The notes beneath the pieces are model-generated. The model ran no database searches and was not told where the DNA came from. It saw only the letters and a program-made list of their open reading frames with translations. From assembly GCF_007748095.1 (NCBI RefSeq), contig NZ_CP036287.1, forward strand, positions 682,001 through 746,000: a stretch of DNA of 64,000 nt. Direction: 5' to 3'. The DNA is from Engelhardtia mirabilis. GTDB lineage: Bacteria > Planctomycetota > UBA1135 > GCA-002686595. Of the stretch, positions 51,734 to 59,759 are shown piece after piece (within the stretch, counting starts at the first letter, position 1; every line of letters starts with the position of its first letter). The position numbers were made by a program, and so were the translations under genes.

Positions 51734-52330
51734 ATGATCCACCGCGATCCTCGAGTCCGAGCCGAGGACCTCGCCTTGGTTCCCGAGCCCCACGCCGACT
51801 TCGATCTCGTGCAACGCGCCCTGCGGCGTGAGCGGGCGGCCCTGGGCGAGCTCGCGGCGCGGCTGCGCACCGTTCCGCGGGTCCTCGCGGCTCGCAACGC
51901 GCGTTTCGGCGGGGTGCTGAGTTTCGAGGACCTGGCCGACGTCAGCCAGGACGTGCTGCTGATCGTGTGGCGCAAGCTCGACCAGTACCAGGGCTTCTCG
52001 GCCTTCGACGGCTGGCTGTACCGCATCACCGCCTTCGAGTTCATGAACGCCCTGCGTCGCAAGGGCGGTCGCTTGACCCTGGTCGACGACCAGTCCCTGG
52101 ACCCCGGCGACGAGCCCGACCCCTTCGAGTTCGAGGACGTGCACCGCAGCCTGGAGCGCATCGAGACGAGCGTCGCCGACGTCGTCAGGCTCAAGCACTT
52201 CGAGGATCTGACCTTCGAGGCCATCGGCGTCCGCTTGGGTGTTTCCCCCAACACCGCCAAGGCCCGCTACTACCGCGGACTCAAATCGCTCGAGATCTTG
52301 CTCGAAGCGAGGAGGTCTACCCAGCAATGA
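51734..52330 (+). CDS. ECF sigma factor
   Basis: 198 residues from ATG 51734. Region 2: FEDLADVSQDVLLIVWRKLDQYQGFSAFDGWLYRITAFEFMNALRR. Region 4: ERIETSVADVVRLKHFEDLTFEAIGVRLGVSPNTAKARYYRGLKSL. The stop overlaps the start of the next gene as ATGA. The following gene has a zinc-finger-like N-terminus and a TM helix, so this is a classical ECF/anti-ECF pair that directs stress-responsive transcription. Confidence 0.9.
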   Translation: MIHRDPRVRAEDLALVPEPHADFDLVQRALRRERAALGELAARLRTVPRVLAARNARFGGVLSFEDLADVSQDVLLIVWRKLDQYQGFSAFDGWLYRITAFEFMNALRRKGGRLTLVDDQSLDPGDEPDPFEFEDVHRSLERIETSVADVVRLKHFEDLTFEAIGVRLGVSPNTAKARYYRGLKSLEILLEARRSTQQ

Positions 52331-53136
52331 ACCCCCTTGCCCACCACGACCATGACGCCCTGCTCGAAGCCCTTACGACCGGGGAACTGGATCCCTCGGA
52401 TCCGCTCGTCCGCGAGCAGCTCGAACGCTGCCCGGAATGCCGCGCGGAGGTCGAGGTGATCTTCGGCCGCATCCAGCGGCTCAATGCCGCAGCCCGCGAC
52501 CAAGCCCAGGACCTCGCCGCCGCAGCACGCTTCGAAGGGGCGCCCGGCGAGCAGGAGGTCGAGCGACTGATCGAGCGCTTCAGCAGGGGCGAGTTCGCCC
52601 AACCGTCGTCGGACCGTCCACGGGCGGCGGCGCCAGCGCGGCCCGAAGAGCCCGGCGCCGACGGGGCGCACCTGGAGCCGAACCGGGCGGGTGTGTCCAA
52701 ACAGCCGATCTCCGGTCCCTGGCTCCTGCGTGTTGCCACCCTCGCGGCGGCGGCCGTGCTGCTGTTGAGTCTGGGCTGGTGGCTCGGCGGATCGGGGCGA
52801 GAGTCGATCGAGTCCGGTGGGGCCGTGCCCGCGCCGATCTACATGGGAGAGGGTCTGACCCTGCTCGCGCCGACTGGCGGCGTCCGGTCGTTCGATGAGT
52901 TCCGTTGGGCCTATGATGAGCGCTCCGACGTCAGCTTCGTGCTGCGCGTCTACGACGCCGCGGCCGGTGGCGAGCCACTCATCGAGGTCGAGACCGAATG
53001 GACCCACTGGACGCCTTCGCCAGCCCAGCTCGCCGCCCTGCCACCACTGATCGACTGGGAGGTAGAGGTGCTCGGTCCCTTCGGAGAGCTACTGGCCGGG
53101 CCCGTACGGGGGCCGGCCTCGCGCTCGTCGGACTGA
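52327..53136 (+). CDS. Anti-sigma-like transmembrane protein
   Basis: 269 residues, ATGA-coupled to the sigma gene. The N-terminal 45 residues resemble a zf-HC2 anti-sigma domain (REQLERCPECRAEVEVIFGRI). The C-x2-C pair is present, but the His normally four residues before it is Gln, so zinc binding may use the N-terminal HHDHD instead or be lost. A TM helix lies at about 138-158 (LLRVATLAAAAVLLLSLGWWL), followed by a roughly 110-residue exterior domain (FDEFRWAYDERSDVSFVLRVYDA...WEVEVLGPFGELL). The last 139 nt overlap the next gene in another frame. Confidence 0.8.
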   Translation: MNPLAHHDHDALLEALTTGELDPSDPLVREQLERCPECRAEVEVIFGRIQRLNAAARDQAQDLAAAARFEGAPGEQEVERLIERFSRGEFAQPSSDRPRAAAPARPEEPGADGAHLEPNRAGVSKQPISGPWLLRVATLAAAAVLLLSLGWWLGGSGRESIESGGAVPAPIYMGEGLTLLAPTGGVRSFDEFRWAYDERSDVSFVLRVYDAAAGGEPLIEVETEWTHWTPSPAQLAALPPLIDWEVEVLGPFGELLAGPVRGPASRSSD

Positions 53137-55658
53137 CGCTGATCGCGCTGGGAGGCATCGGCGAGACTCGCCAGGACGCGAGCCCGCCGCCCTCGGTGGG
53201 GCAGTTGGTGTACGAGCTCGGTCCGGGTGACGACCCCGACGCATGGGGGCGCATCGGAGATCGCTGGACCGAGCTGCGGCGGGCAGGCGACGACGTCGCC
53301 GAGCAGGAGCGCGCGATCGAGTTCTTGCAGTTGGACCTGCTCTTGGCCGAGCGACCCGAGGGCGTGCTCGCGAACCTCCCGTCATCCACGGAGCTGCGCG
53401 CCGACGCGCGCGAGCGGGGCACCCTTCTGGGGGCCTACTACTCGGGCTGGTACTGCCGCACCCTGGCCGAGGGCCTGTTCGCGGCCGGTCGGCTGGACGC
53501 GGCCGATCGAGTCCTGGGCTGGTTCCTCGAGGCCTTCAAGGACGACTCGCAACTGCTGCTGGTCGCGCCCGAGGTGCACTTCGTGCGCGCCGAGGTGGCT
53601 CGCAGGTCGGGCGACTGGGGCAAGGTCGACAAGGAGCTCGTCGCCTGCGAGGAGACCCTGACGGCGATCGGCGATCCGGCGGCCATGGGCCCCGACTTCG
53701 CTCGGGGCCACTACGCCGTGCTCTCGCGCCTGCGGGCGGCCCAGGCCCAGGTCTTCCTGGAGCAGGGCCTGGTCGACCGCGCCAAGGAGCCCCTCGACGA
53801 GGCCCGCAAGCTGGCCGGGGACGTGGGCGTGCCGAGCGCTCTCGAAGCCGCGCTGCTGGTCGACATCGACCGCCTGCTGTTGATCGAGAGTTTCGATCGT
53901 GTGCGCGACCTCGTGGGCAAATCGCGCGTGGACCCCGCCTTTGGGCGCCTCGCAGGCCTGCTCACGGCGGTCGACGGACTGGCCAGTCTGGAGCTTGCGC
54001 GCGAGGGCAAGCTGCCCACCCACGAGGCGGTCGAGCTGATTCGGGAGGCCTTGGGATCCGACGAGCTCGGCATCCCCGATCGAGCGGCGCTGCAGATCCA
54101 CCTGGTCGACGCGCTCATGTTGGACCAAGCCGGCGGCGCGGCGAGCGAGGACGGCGCGGCGCAGATCCGCGAGTCCCTGGCCGCGGCGCGGACCTTGGAG
54201 CAGCAGACGCGGGGAGTCGACGACCGGCCCCTCGAGGACGCCGGCCTGCTGGCTGCGCTCGAATGGCGCTACTGGCACCCGCTCAGCTGCGACGGGGACT
54301 GTCTGGGGACCTGCGACGGCGCCTGCGAGCAGCAAGCCGATGCGCGTGTGCGGCTCGACCGCGCCCTTGGCAACCTGATCGGCTCCTGGGCTTCGACCCC
54401 GCCGCGCCCCGGTGGCATCGGCTTCCTGCACTTCCACGCGCGTCGAACGCGGGTGTTGTCGGCGGCAATCGACGCGGCGCTGACCGGAACCACCGCTGAG
54501 GACGGCCACGAGGCGGCCCTGCGCGTGCTGATCGAAGTGCAGACCCTCGGCTCCCAAGCGCGGCAGCTCGGGCTGGCTGCGCCGAGCCTGGAACAGGTGC
54601 GCTCCTCCATGCTGGTCGAGGGCGAGGGCTGCCTGGTGTTCCTGCCCGCGGTCGACACGTCGCACCTCTTCGCCTTCGATCGCCAGGAACTGAAGCACTA
54701 CCACCTGCCGGCCGTGGACGAGCTCCAGCCCTTGGTCGCGGAGGCCGTCCGCGCGCGGGCTCGCGCCGACGGGCCGCAAGGCGAGGCACTCAGCAAGGCC
54801 CTCTTCCCCCCCGACCTGCGCGACTGGGTCACCGACCACAGCGTCCTGACGCTGGTGGGTTTCGAGTTGATGCCGAACCTGCGCGTGGCCGAGCTGCCCG
54901 GCTGGGTCGGACTCGAGACCGGTGACGGCGAGCGCCCCGAAGCGCTGCGCCACCGGCCCTCGTCCCGGGAGCTAGGCGCCCTGCGCGCGATCAGTACCCA
55001 GCCTTCCCTGCCGGTGGGCTTCTACCTGGCCCAGCGCGCGGCCGTCGCGAGGACCCTCGCGGAACAGGCTTTGGTGCTCGCCGTGAACGCCGACCCCCAA
55101 GGCTTCTCGGCCTTGGAGGTCCTGCCCTTCGATGACGAGGCACGCGCCGAGCTCTGCGGCCCCCTGGCCGATCGCACCCGCTTGATCGAGGCCGCCACGC
55201 GCGAGGACCTCGAGGACCTCACCGGCCAGCACCACCGGATCGTGCACCTGTTCTGCCACGGGGTCTGGGACGGGAAGGAGGAGCGCGGCGCCGCCCTGGT
55301 CCTGGCGGGGGAGGACGGTCCCGAGCTGGTCCATGCGGGCGACCTTCCGGCGCTCCACACCGACCTGCTGATCCTGTGCGCCTGCGGGTCCTCCCGCGGT
55401 CCGGTGCGCCTGGGCGACGACCAGTCGGCGACCCTCGGAGGGACCTCCCTGGCCCGCGGCGCGTCCTGCGTGCTCGTCGCCGACGGTCGGGTCGAATACC
55501 GCGCGGCCCTGGTGATCCTGGGGCGGGTCACGACCGAGCTGGCCGCGGGCAGCTCCCCGGCCGAGGCCCTGCGCCTGGCGATCGCCGCCGAGCCGGTCGC
55601 AGCCCAGCGGGCGCGCTTCAGCGTGTTGGGCCTGGGCCATCGAGCGCTGTTCCCTTGA
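52998..55658 (+). CDS. CHAT-domain (caspase-like) protein with membrane anchor and TPR-like region
   Basis: 886 residues from ATG 52998. A TM segment lies near residues 39-56 (AGLALVGLTLIALGGIG). A helical TPR-like region runs from about 70 to 500 (for example RTLAEGLFAAGRLDAADRVLGWFLEAF). It contains an unusual C-x3-C-x3-C-x3-C cluster (C431, C435, C439, C443 in SCDGDCLGTCDGACEQQ). The C-terminal CHAT domain has the His in HLFCHGVWDG (about 750) and the Cys in LILCACGSSRG (about 794), the expected caspase/separase dyad. The start lies 139 nt inside the anti-sigma gene; a later start would cut the TM. It forms an operon with the ECF/anti-sigma pair and may be a regulated protease. A strong hairpin follows. 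Confidence 0.85.
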   Translation: MDPLDAFASPARRPATTDRLGGRGARSLRRATGRARTGAGLALVGLTLIALGGIGETRQDASPPPSVGQLVYELGPGDDPDAWGRIGDRWTELRRAGDDVAEQERAIEFLQLDLLLAERPEGVLANLPSSTELRADARERGTLLGAYYSGWYCRTLAEGLFAAGRLDAADRVLGWFLEAFKDDSQLLLVAPEVHFVRAEVARRSGDWGKVDKELVACEETLTAIGDPAAMGPDFARGHYAVLSRLRAAQAQVFLEQGLVDRAKEPLDEARKLAGDVGVPSALEAALLVDIDRLLLIESFDRVRDLVGKSRVDPAFGRLAGLLTAVDGLASLELAREGKLPTHEAVELIREALGSDELGIPDRAALQIHLVDALMLDQAGGAASEDGAAQIRESLAAARTLEQQTRGVDDRPLEDAGLLAALEWRYWHPLSCDGDCLGTCDGACEQQADARVRLDRALGNLIGSWASTPPRPGGIGFLHFHARRTRVLSAAIDAALTGTTAEDGHEAALRVLIEVQTLGSQARQLGLAAPSLEQVRSSMLVEGEGCLVFLPAVDTSHLFAFDRQELKHYHLPAVDELQPLVAEAVRARARADGPQGEALSKALFPPDLRDWVTDHSVLTLVGFELMPNLRVAELPGWVGLETGDGERPEALRHRPSSRELGALRAISTQPSLPVGFYLAQRAAVARTLAEQALVLAVNADPQGFSALEVLPFDDEARAELCGPLADRTRLIEAATREDLEDLTGQHHRIVHLFCHGVWDGKEERGAALVLAGEDGPELVHAGDLPALHTDLLILCACGSSRGPVRLGDDQSATLGGTSLARGASCVLVADGRVEYRAALVILGRVTTELAAGSSPAEALRLAIAAEPVAAQRARFSVLGLGHRALFP

Positions 55659-55665
55659 ACGCAGC

Positions 55666-55700
55666 GAGCCGAGTGGGCGCGGCCGGCGCCCACTCGGCTC
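55666..55700 (+). terminator. Hairpin ending the sigma/anti-sigma/CHAT operon
   Basis: A perfect 15-bp stem, GAGCCGAGTGGGCGC (55666-55680) with its complement at 55686-55700, and loop GGCCG, 8 nt after the CHAT stop. A 14-nt direct repeat (GGCGCTCGCCCGAC twice, 55707-55734) follows. Confidence 0.75.
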
Positions 55701-55783
55701 ACACGTGGCGCTCGCCCGACGGCGCTCGCCCGACGGCGAGACCGCCGGGCCTCGCGACTCGAGTCGCCCGAATCACGGCTGGA

Positions 55784-57682
55784 TCAGAGCGTCGTCGTCG
55801 CCGGGCCAACGGACACCGCCGGAAGGGTCGGGACCTGACCCGGAGGGAAGGGGGGCGTGCGTTGCATGGGGACGTACGCTCCCAAGGCCGTTCCCGCGCC
55901 CGAGCCGCCGCTGATGTCGACCTCGGTCAAGAGCGTGAACTCGCTGTCCGTGATTCCGCCCTCGGAGAGCATGTAGCTGGACAGGGCGCTGAGGCTGTAC
56001 GCCGCCGGGAAGTCTTCCCACCTAATCGTCCAGCCGCCGGTGAACCAGCGACCGGGGTTCGTGATGGTGATCGTCGAGCCACTGACGTCGGCCGTGACGA
56101 AGCGGTAGCGCATGTAGTAGTGCCGCTTGTTCGTCCAGAAGTAGCCGGTCTGGATGTCCCCCGGGTCGATCACGGTGCTCCCGAGCAGGGTCTCGAGATC
56201 GCCCAGGACCAGCACCTGCGCCGAGCCCGTCGCCAGAGGATGCACGGCGTGGTAGAGCAGGTCCTCATCAACGTAGTTGTTCAGCGGGTCGTCCTGCACC
56301 GCGAGCAGCACTTCGATGTGCGTCTTGACCGGATCGGTCACCGGGACGTTGAAGGCGAACTCGAGCTGCCCGGCCTCCGGGGGGGTGGTCGTGGCGTCTC
56401 CGGGGGTGAAGCCCGACTCGGTGCGCGCGATGTCCGCTGAGCTCTCCGGTTCGCCGGTGGTCAACTGCCGTTGGAAGGGCGCGCGCAGCCAGACCTCGAT
56501 CGTCCCGGTGGTCGAGACCATCTGAACGATGTCCGCACGGCCGGCGCCGTCCAGGTCCTCGAAGACGGGGATCGCCAGGTTCCCGGCGCCCGTGCCCAGC
56601 CCCGCGGAGCTGAGCGGGATCACGTCGTAGGCCAGGTCGCCAGTCGTCGTGAACCAGGGCGCCGTCCCCTGGTTGATCAGGACCACCGCGGTCTCGTTCT
56701 CCTGGTGGGTGATGAACAGGTCGTCGAGACCGTCGTCGTTGTAGTCACCGCCGGCCGAGGTCACCGGCTGGACGTCGATCGAAGTGCCGCACAGGTCGAA
56801 GTGCGCCAGGGGCCCCACGTGGACGGTGAGCAGCTCCACGACGACGACCTCCGACGCCGACTGGCCCAGCTTCGGCCGCGTCCAAGCCAGGAGGTCGAGG
56901 GCGCCACCGGTCTGGATGCGCGCGATCTGTCCGCGAAGGGCCGCGTGGGCGAAGAAGCGCACGAAGGACCCGTCGGGCTTGTAGATGGTCATGCCGTCCT
57001 CCGCCAGCACCGCGATCTCGAGCGCGGCCGGGCCCGCCAGGTTGGCCCACTCCACGGTCTCGATGTCGAGCACGTCGTCCGAGGCGGTGAAGGACGTGGC
57101 GACGGGCGAGGCGCCGTCCGCGTCGAGCATCACCAGCACGGTCACACCATCGGCAGCGAGGGCCACGACATCGTCCTGGGCGCCGTCCTGGTCGAGGTCG
57201 GCCGTATGCAGCATGGTCGCGGAGTTCCAAGCCGTGCCGACCGAGAGGGTGTCCAGCGTGTAGCTCGGCGAACCGGTGAACGTCATGCGGTGCAGGCCGT
57301 ACTCGTCGGCGACGAGCAGGCTGTCCTGCCCTCCGAACATCGGGTGACGCAGGACCTCGATATCGGTCGGCGCCGCGGCCACCAGAGGGATGTCGTACAT
57401 CGCCGTCTGGAAGTGCAGGCGCGGCAGATAGACCAGGTTCGTGCCGACCAGACCCACGAGGTCGATGCCGTCGGGGTCTTCGGTGCCGTCGAAGTTACCG
57501 GCGATGATGCGGGTGAAGTCCGCAGCCGCGCCCAGGCCCGAAGCCGGCCAATCGACCGAGTTGGTCGGGTAGTAGTCGAGGCAGGTCTGGGTCGGGTTGA
57601 GTCCGCCCTGTGCTGCCGCGCCGTTGATGAGTGCGAGCGCCGCAACGGCGACGGGTGCAAGACGGAGTTGGATCAAGTTCAC
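55784..57682 (-). CDS. Secreted VCBS/FG-GAP repeat protein
   Basis: 632 residues with a signal peptide (RLAPVAVAALALINGAAAQ). Repeated propeller blades include ADLDQDGAQDDVVALAADG, AGGDYNDDGLDDLFITHQ and FEDLDGAGRADIVQMV, with calcium-type D-x-D-x-D-G loops. The last about 230 residues form a different domain (FNVPVTDPVKTHIEVLLAVQDDP...RYRFVTADVSGSTITITNPG...) that lacks the shared C-terminal domain of the other secreted proteins in the window. Function unknown; probably cell-surface. The 311-nt gap upstream (57683-57993) holds only the hairpin at 57937. Confidence 0.82.
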   Translation of the reverse strand: MNLIQLRLAPVAVAALALINGAAAQGGLNPTQTCLDYYPTNSVDWPASGLGAAADFTRIIAGNFDGTEDPDGIDLVGLVGTNLVYLPRLHFQTAMYDIPLVAAAPTDIEVLRHPMFGGQDSLLVADEYGLHRMTFTGSPSYTLDTLSVGTAWNSATMLHTADLDQDGAQDDVVALAADGVTVLVMLDADGASPVATSFTASDDVLDIETVEWANLAGPAALEIAVLAEDGMTIYKPDGSFVRFFAHAALRGQIARIQTGGALDLLAWTRPKLGQSASEVVVVELLTVHVGPLAHFDLCGTSIDVQPVTSAGGDYNDDGLDDLFITHQENETAVVLINQGTAPWFTTTGDLAYDVIPLSSAGLGTGAGNLAIPVFEDLDGAGRADIVQMVSTTGTIEVWLRAPFQRQLTTGEPESSADIARTESGFTPGDATTTPPEAGQLEFAFNVPVTDPVKTHIEVLLAVQDDPLNNYVDEDLLYHAVHPLATGSAQVLVLGDLETLLGSTVIDPGDIQTGYFWTNKRHYYMRYRFVTADVSGSTITITNPGRWFTGGWTIRWEDFPAAYSLSALSSYMLSEGGITDSEFTLLTEVDISGGSGAGTALGAYVPMQRTPPFPPGQVPTLPAVSVGPATTTL

Positions 57683-57936
57683 GTCTGAATCGATGTTCGG
57701 GAGAGGTGGAGGCGAGGGAATGCAATCTCCCCCATGCCGAGGCTCGATCCTAGGCGCGCGGATCCTTCGACGCCGGGTCGCTGCAACAGGAAAGAAATCG
57801 CTCGATCGCGCAACCGAAGCGGCGCCTCGAAACGCTCGGCGAGGTCACCTGGCATCCCGGTACCGTGGGGCCCGTCGGCCCCGCGCGAGGCCGCCAACGG
57901 GCTGCCTGCAGTCGACCGACATTTCTCTGCGATCTG

Positions 57937-57959
57937 TGCCCCGCGCTCTTCGCGGGGCA
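57937..57959 (-). terminator. Hairpin downstream of the small monooxygenase-like gene
   Basis: TGCCCCGCG (57937-57945) and CGCGGGGCA (57951-57959) form a perfect 9-bp stem with loop CTCTT, 34 nt past the minus-strand stop at 57994. No T-run. Confidence 0.55.
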
Positions 57960-57993
57960 AACCGGACGGCGGACTCGGCGTCGCGCCGTCGCC

Positions 57994-58308
57994 TCAGGGC
58001 TGCAGCAGCAGGTCGTCGAGCACCTCGCCCGTCGCGACCACCGAACTGCTCACGCCGTCGGGCTCGGCGGAGTCGGTCATCATCTGCGCGCCCTCGGGGT
58101 CCACCGGCGCGCCGGCCATGGCCGCCTTCCAGGCTTCCTCACTGGGCCACAGGGCGTAGGCCACGAAGCGCCCGTCGTCGGTGCGGTGCAAGCGCGAGCC
58201 GAAGCTGCCGTGCTCGCGACGGATGGCCTCGGTGACGCGGCGCCAACCGGCGCGGAAGCGCTCCTCGCGCCCGGGGATCGCCTTCCAGGCGTAGATCGCG
58301 GCGTACAT
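57994..58308 (-). CDS. ABM-like small monooxygenase-fold protein
   Basis: 104 residues from ATG 58308. The dimeric alpha/beta-barrel (antibiotic-biosynthesis-monooxygenase-like) fold is suggested by MYAAIYAWKAIPGREERFRAGWRRVTEAI, GSFGSRLHRTDDGRFVAYALWPSEEAWKAAM, matching the strand-helix-strand order and the W-x-S-x-E-A-W motif. Members range from cofactor-free oxygenases to structural homologues, so enzymatic activity is uncertain. It is divergent from the sulfatase gene (86 nt). Confidence 0.8.
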   Translation of the reverse strand: MYAAIYAWKAIPGREERFRAGWRRVTEAIRREHGSFGSRLHRTDDGRFVAYALWPSEEAWKAAMAGAPVDPEGAQMMTDSAEPDGVSSSVVATGEVLDDLLLQP

Positions 58309-58394
58309 GGGCCGGAGTCTGGCGCGGGCGGGTGCGGGCCACAAGGGGGGCCGTGCTATGGTCCGCCCGGCGCCGGTGGGCGCCCGGAATCCCC

Positions 58395-59738
58395 ATGCGG
58401 ACCTCCCCTCCCCACGCCAGCCCCAGGGCGGTCCGAGCGGCCGTCGCGGCGGCCCTGGCCGTCATCGTCGCGGGTCTGGTCGCTTGCTCGCCGCAATCGC
58501 CGGGGGAGGGCCGGGACGCCGCTGCGACCGCGCCGGACGGCGCGCCCAATGTGCTGCTCGTGGTGCTCGACGACGTCAGCGTCGAGGAGTTGACCACCTA
58601 CGGCGTGGGTTCCGACTGCCCGTCCCTGCCGACGATCGAAGCCCTCGCCGCGCGCGGCACGGTCTTCACCCGCGCCTGGACCAATCCGGTCTGCTCGCCG
58701 ACCCGCGCGACGATCCTGACCGGCCGGTACAGCCGGCGCACGGGGATCGGCCAGTCGGTCAAGCCGAACACGCCCGCCCTGGAGCCGAGTGAGGTTCTGT
58801 TGCCGGCCATGCTGCCCGAGTCCTACAGCTCGGCCATGATCGGCAAGTGGCACCTGTCGAACCGCGAGGGCGGCCTCGACGCGCCCGAGCGACACGGCTT
58901 CGACTACTTCGCCGGGCACCTCCACAACTTCACCGGCACCGACACCTACAGCAACTGGATCCGCGTCGAGTCGGGCACGCGGGCCCCGTCGACGGACTAC
59001 GTCACCAGCGTGCAGGTGAGCGATGCGGCGGCCTGGATCGCTACGGCCCGCGCGCCGTGGTTGTGCGTGCTCAGCTTCACTGCCGGCCACAGCCCTTGGG
59101 ACGAGTACCCGCCCGAGGGCCTGCATACCGAGCCGCCGCTCAGGACCAAGCGCAGCTACTACAAGGCTGCTCTGGAGGCTGCGGACGCGGAGCTCGGCCG
59201 GCTGCTCGAGGGGGTCGACCTGACGCGGACCCTGGTGATCGTGTTGGGCGACAACGGCACGCCCAAGGAGGTCGTCGAACGCTCCCGCGATCCCGAACAG
59301 GCCAAGGGCAGCGTCTACGAGGGCGGCATCCACGTCCCGCTGATCGTGGCCGGGCCCGGCGTCGCGGTGGGGCGCAGCTCCGCCCTGGTGCACTCGGTCG
59401 ACCTGGCCGCGACCATCGTCGAGCTGTGCGGCGGCGACGCCTCGACGGCCCTCGATTCGGTCAGCTTCGCGCCCTGCCTGGCGGATCCGGCGGCCATGGG
59501 CGCCCGGCACTTCCTGTTCGCCGAGTTCTTCCGCCCCAACGGCCCCGGGCCCTACGAGGTCGAGCGCTGCGCCGTGCGCGGCGAGCGCTTCAAGTTGCTG
59601 CGCCTGGGTCTCCACGACCGACTGGTCGACCTCGAGGCGGACCCAGGCGAACGCGAGAACCTGGTCGGCGACGAGCGCTACGCCCGGGTCTTGGCCGAGC
59701 TCGGCGCGGAGCTCGATCGCCTGCGCGCGCTGCGCTGA
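58395..59738 (+). CDS. Sulfatase lipoprotein
   Basis: 447 residues from ATG 58395. The lipobox is LVAC31-SP. The metal-binding DD lies at 59-60 (LLVVLDDVSVEE), and the sulfatase signature C100-S-P-T-R (NPVCSPTRATILTGRY) predicts formylglycine at C100. AMIGKWHLS, SFTAGHSPWDE and VLGDNGTPKEV complete the active site. It is lipid-anchored, unlike the sulfatase at 9204, and may act on sulfated polysaccharide or another sulfate ester. It is convergent with a glycosyltransferase/sulfotransferase-like chimera, and the 18-nt junction carries the TAGTGTCCTGG motif. Confidence 0.9.
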   Translation: MRTSPPHASPRAVRAAVAAALAVIVAGLVACSPQSPGEGRDAAATAPDGAPNVLLVVLDDVSVEELTTYGVGSDCPSLPTIEALAARGTVFTRAWTNPVCSPTRATILTGRYSRRTGIGQSVKPNTPALEPSEVLLPAMLPESYSSAMIGKWHLSNREGGLDAPERHGFDYFAGHLHNFTGTDTYSNWIRVESGTRAPSTDYVTSVQVSDAAAWIATARAPWLCVLSFTAGHSPWDEYPPEGLHTEPPLRTKRSYYKAALEAADAELGRLLEGVDLTRTLVIVLGDNGTPKEVVERSRDPEQAKGSVYEGGIHVPLIVAGPGVAVGRSSALVHSVDLAATIVELCGGDASTALDSVSFAPCLADPAAMGARHFLFAEFFRPNGPGPYEVERCAVRGERFKLLRLGLHDRLVDLEADPGERENLVGDERYARVLAELGAELDRLRALR

Positions 59739-59746
59739 CCGACGTG

Positions 59747-59759
59747 GTCCAGGACACTA
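59747..59759. repeat. Solo TAGTGTCCTGG repeat end at a convergent junction
   Basis: GTCCAGGACACTA matches the terminus of the element at 46803-46967. Read on the minus strand, its TAG (59759-59757) is the stop codon of the glycosyltransferase gene. No second end is present. Confidence 0.6.
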
